Source: Saccoglossus kowalevskii
Taxonomy: Eukaryota > Hemichordata > Enteropneusta > Harrimaniidae
Length of the DNA stretch: 52,476 nt
Reading direction: 5' to 3'
Assembly (NCBI RefSeq): GCF_000003605.2
Contig: NW_003156236.1
Coordinates: forward strand, 323,836 to 376,311
The position numbers and the translations under genes are program-made. Below, piece by piece: positions 24,961-52,476 of this stretch (position 1 is its first letter; every line of letters starts with the position of its first letter). The notes beneath the pieces were generated by a model. The model had not been told where the DNA came from. It made no database searches and saw only the letters and a program-made list of their open reading frames with translations.

Positions 24961-25119
24961 AAAAAAATGTATACATAGTACACATTGCCTTCGTAAGAAA
25001 TTTCAATGAAATTGATCAGTGCATGGAAAGACGGACGGGACGATGTGATTGATCAAACTGTAACAGTTGAAACGATACTAAAACGCCAGAGCTTCGAACC
25101 GATTTAAAACAGTATTGTA

Positions 25120-25216
25120 GCTACATGCGACATTGCCCTCTGGTGTGCAAAACGTAAAAATGAAGGACTAAGTAGAGAAGTGGAATGGGGGCGCTGATTC
25201 CCAAAATTTTTACAAA
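25120..25216 (+). promoter_or_regulatory. BCKDHB: BCKDHB 5' flank/5' UTR
   Basis: The 97 bases before the ATG include GACATTGCCCTCTGGTGTGC and GGAATGGGGGCGCTGATTCC, a local GC-rich patch without a TATA box. The transcription start cannot be placed from sequence. Confidence 0.35.
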
Positions 25217-49521
<24,305 letters not shown>

Positions 49522-51201
49522 GTATAGTTGATACTCATTATTCAACTTGTCATTTCTCTTGTCGTACATTATGAATCACTTTGACTGATTAATTGTCCTC
49601 TAGTTTCATATGACAGTGATGAGCTGCTCCATAACACATTGATAATACTAAGTATTCTTCGTAAATATTATATTTTTTTGATTTACCAGAACGCACATAA
49701 CAGAAACTTTATTTTTCATTACTTGAATTAATAAAATACTGCTTACGGCCACTCAGCATGTCGGTTGATAAAACAGTGCTAGGGATATCATCTGTACCTG
49801 GATGACAATAGAACAAATTATGCGAGTCAATGTATTGGAATCATGCAAATCTGCGTTGAATCACCATACTTGTTTTGTACATGTTATAAAATTACAGGTA
49901 TTCAATTGATCAAATATTCAGATGGTTGGGGTGACTTTAAATAAAAATTTTCTAAATTCGTTTTTGTGTCGATTTGGCACATAATTACAGTGTCTTTTCA
50001 CAGTCTCAACATGGTTTGTTTGTTTTGAGTCATTTCTTGGAATAAAGCTAAAACGTTGACGATATCAGAGAATGACAGATGCACACATGATGTTTGCTGT
50101 ACATGTAGGGTGATTCATGTCGATGACAGTCATTTTAATAATTACTTGTGCAGGTGTGGAGATCATCTGAAAATGTATCCTGTAGCTTCCAGCTGGGGTT
50201 TTTAATCCCTTGGTTACTATGAGTAATCAGAGCATTTTGGGTTAGGTTATATGGCTTCCAATCGAAGGGAATTAACCAATCACAGTATTAACTGTCACAT
50301 CAAGAAAAAAATTACTGCAGAATGAAAGCTTGCCCTAAAAGGACGGCACCAAGGAAGATAGAGATATGACTTAACAGGCTATCATTTATGAAATCCAAAA
50401 AAAAAGATTTGATGACATGAAAATATCACCGAACCTATAACTTTATAACTGCATAAAGTCCAACTAGAAGTACCTAATTGTTACCTGAATTACCCGGTTC
50501 ATTGTTAACACCTTTACGTATGATCGTGCACTTCAGAAAAAGCAATTACAGTAGGTATGCAGGAAACAGGAAAGACGTGACACGTCTTCAAGACTGTCGA
50601 GGATGACATCCCTTCAAGATGTCCATCCTGATCACCACAGTGATCTGCCGTTACTATTGTAATAACCTTCCTCCCTGCCATCGATTGATCCCTTTAATTG
50701 TATTAATTTCGTCAGATTTCACTTTCATCTGCCGCACGGGTACAACTGATCTTCTCCACTTGAATTGTTAAATGGATACTTCCTGATCGGCAGATGTTTG
50801 ATCAGTTAGCGATAATTAAAAGTGTTCAATGTTTAATTGAAATCTCTTGATTCATCAATCCTGGAGTCTCTATAGCTATTCATTTTTTTCGCTGCAATTA
50901 TCTATTAATTTGAAGTAACATCCTCTAATACCAGATGTTAGAATGTGAATGTGATGTAAATTTTTAACTTTATAAATCATGGGCAGCATATGATGTTCTG
51001 GTTGTCAGTGTGTCTCAGTGTGTCTCATTGTGACCATTTTTTATATACCTCACTCAAACAACATTATGTGCAGCTGGGATAGACTTTGAGGGTTGAACTT
51101 GGCCTTGGCTCTCTGAATTCTCTTGTGTGATCCGAACCAACATGATTTGCCACCTGCTCACTGTAGTTCAAGAGCATGATCAATCTTAGTGAAATCGATT
51201 A

Positions 51202-51330
51202 CTGTAAGAGCACAGGTAATTATTCACTGGGTTTCTCTATGTTCACTGTCAAATATTTTAAATTAATAAATCCATGTTACCGGTAATTTAAATTTGAACC
51301 CCAGCGAGTATGCTCAAAATGGAGGTTTGA
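51202..51330. mobile_element. Partial family B MITE, intron 8
   Basis: CTGTAAGAGCACAGGTAATT and TATTCACTGGGTTT match the left end of family B. The right end (ACCCCAGCGAGTATGC) is degraded and no terminal ACAG is seen. Confidence 0.6.
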
Positions 51331-51771
51331 CATGAAAATATTTAATACCCTGGGATTAAAGCGTGGTGGTCGTCGCGTAGCGCATGTTTGAATTTCATTT
51401 AAATAATAAACAATGTATTTTACAAGCGTTGTATACGTCGCTATGAGTCTCATATTGAACAGGACGTGGCACAACGAATACTGCCCTTTAGTTTAAAGAG
51501 AAAAGCTTGTAGATCCAGTTCTGTACAATATTTGAGAACTTTATGTATTAACATTTTAGTGATTCCATTTTATAGTTTTCTTACATTCTTTCTATCAATT
51601 AAACATTTTCTTCATTGCTTTAAACGTCTAGCTATTTTTAATAGTCACAATTACAATTACCAAATATTATCTATGTATATATTGTCATGCGTTTCTTACA
51701 CAGAAAATATGATATTCTTCATTCTTTAAAGTCTTATTAGGATTATAATAAATATTTGTGATTGTTTGCAT

Positions 51772-52476
51772 TTTCTAAACATTCAATTTTCAGTGCATTC
51801 AAATGTTGGCTTCCCATTTGATTGGATATTCAAATTTTATTTTCTAAAAATTCAATCATCAGTGCATTCAAATGTTGGCTTGCCATTTGATTGCATATTC
51901 AAATTTTATTTTCTAAACATTCAATTTTCAGTGCATTCAAATGTTGGCTTCCCAGATTGCATATTCAAATTATATTTTCTAAACATTTAATTTTCGGTGC
52001 ATTCAAATGTTGGCTTCCCATTTGATTGGATATTCAAATTTTATTTTCTAAACATTCAATTTTAGTGCATTCAAATGTTGGCTTCCCATTTGATTGGATA
52101 TTCAAATTTTTTTCTAAACATTCAATTTCTAGTGCATTCAAATGTTGACTTCCCGTTTGATTGGATATTCAAATTTTATTTTCTAAAAATTCGATTTTCA
52201 GTGCATTCAAATGTTGGCTTCCCATTTGATTGGATATTCAATTTTTTCTGAACATTCAATTTTCGGAGCATTCAAATGTTGGCTTCCCATTTGATTGGAT
52301 ATTCAAATTTTATTTTCTAAAAAATTCGATTATCTGCGCATTCGAATGTTGGCTTGCCATTTGATTGCATATTCAAATTTTATTTTCTAAACATTCAATT
52401 TTCAGTGCATTCAAATGTTGGCTTCCCATTTGGTTGGATATTCAAATTTTATTTTCTAAACATTTAATTTTCAGTG
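51772..52476 (+). repeat. 66-69-bp tandem repeat running off the right edge (intron 8)
   Basis: About 10 visible copies containing TTTTCTAAACATTCAATTTT, CAGTGCATTCAAATGTTGGC and TTCCCATTTGATTGGATATT. Several units are shortened by small deletions. Each unit holds a CAATTTTCAG|TG acceptor-like site. The full array length is unknown. Confidence 0.95.

Larger units (their letters stand above)
49522..52476 (+). other. BCKDHB intron 8 (start only)
   Basis: No BCKDHB C-terminal exon is found to the right edge. It contains the partial family B MITE and the 66-69-bp tandem array. Confidence 0.8.

Overview
The window is AT-rich, intron-dominated animal genomic DNA, most likely from an invertebrate bilaterian. 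It has GT-AG introns, many MITEs, tRNA-like SINE heads, non-LTR retrotransposon remnants and long minisatellites. There are no bacterial operons or ribosome-binding sites. I cannot fix the phylum from the sequence. Three runs of N (16184-17169, 28114-28689, 39006-39157) are assembly gaps, and every long frame crossing them is artificial.

The one gene I recognise with confidence is BCKDHB, the E1-beta subunit of the mitochondrial branched-chain 2-oxoacid dehydrogenase complex. It lies on the + strand from a start codon at 25217. Eight coding exons (25217-25370, 27942-28019, 30940-31008, 31933-32066, 33590-33745, 46612-46720, 49009-49071, 49376-49521) join in frame to give 303 codons. These cover a presequence, the pyrimidine-binding domain and the first part of the transketolase C-terminal domain. 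The last roughly 80 residues are not in the window, so the gene runs off the right edge.

The 25 kb to the left of BCKDHB is mostly repeats: a 30-bp C-rich minisatellite (5125-5812), four copies of one palindromic TA-flanked MITE, two TTAA-flanked elements, diverged tandem repeats and LINE fragments. Some short open segments on the - strand have good splice sites and coding-like sequence (14823-14965, 17915-18046, 18487-18528). They may belong to an unrecognised divergent gene. Two short + strand open segments (21145-21341, 21675-21809) are also listed with low confidence.

The BCKDHB introns carry most of the unusual structure. In intron 2 the donor site of exon 2 is itself the first unit of a 41-bp tandem repeat, so every unit copies the donor. 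Intron 4 is about 80% a 22-bp minisatellite. Intron 5 (12.9 kb) holds 27-bp, 37-bp, 25-bp and 161-bp tandem arrays and a 1.4-kb pogo/Tigger-like element with perfect inverted ends. Intron 6 has a LINE 3' end with an (AAAT)n tail. Intron 8 ends in a 66-69-bp array whose units carry acceptor-like motifs. I did not find a new multigene system. The most original signal is this repeat expansion built on, or mimicking, splice sites.
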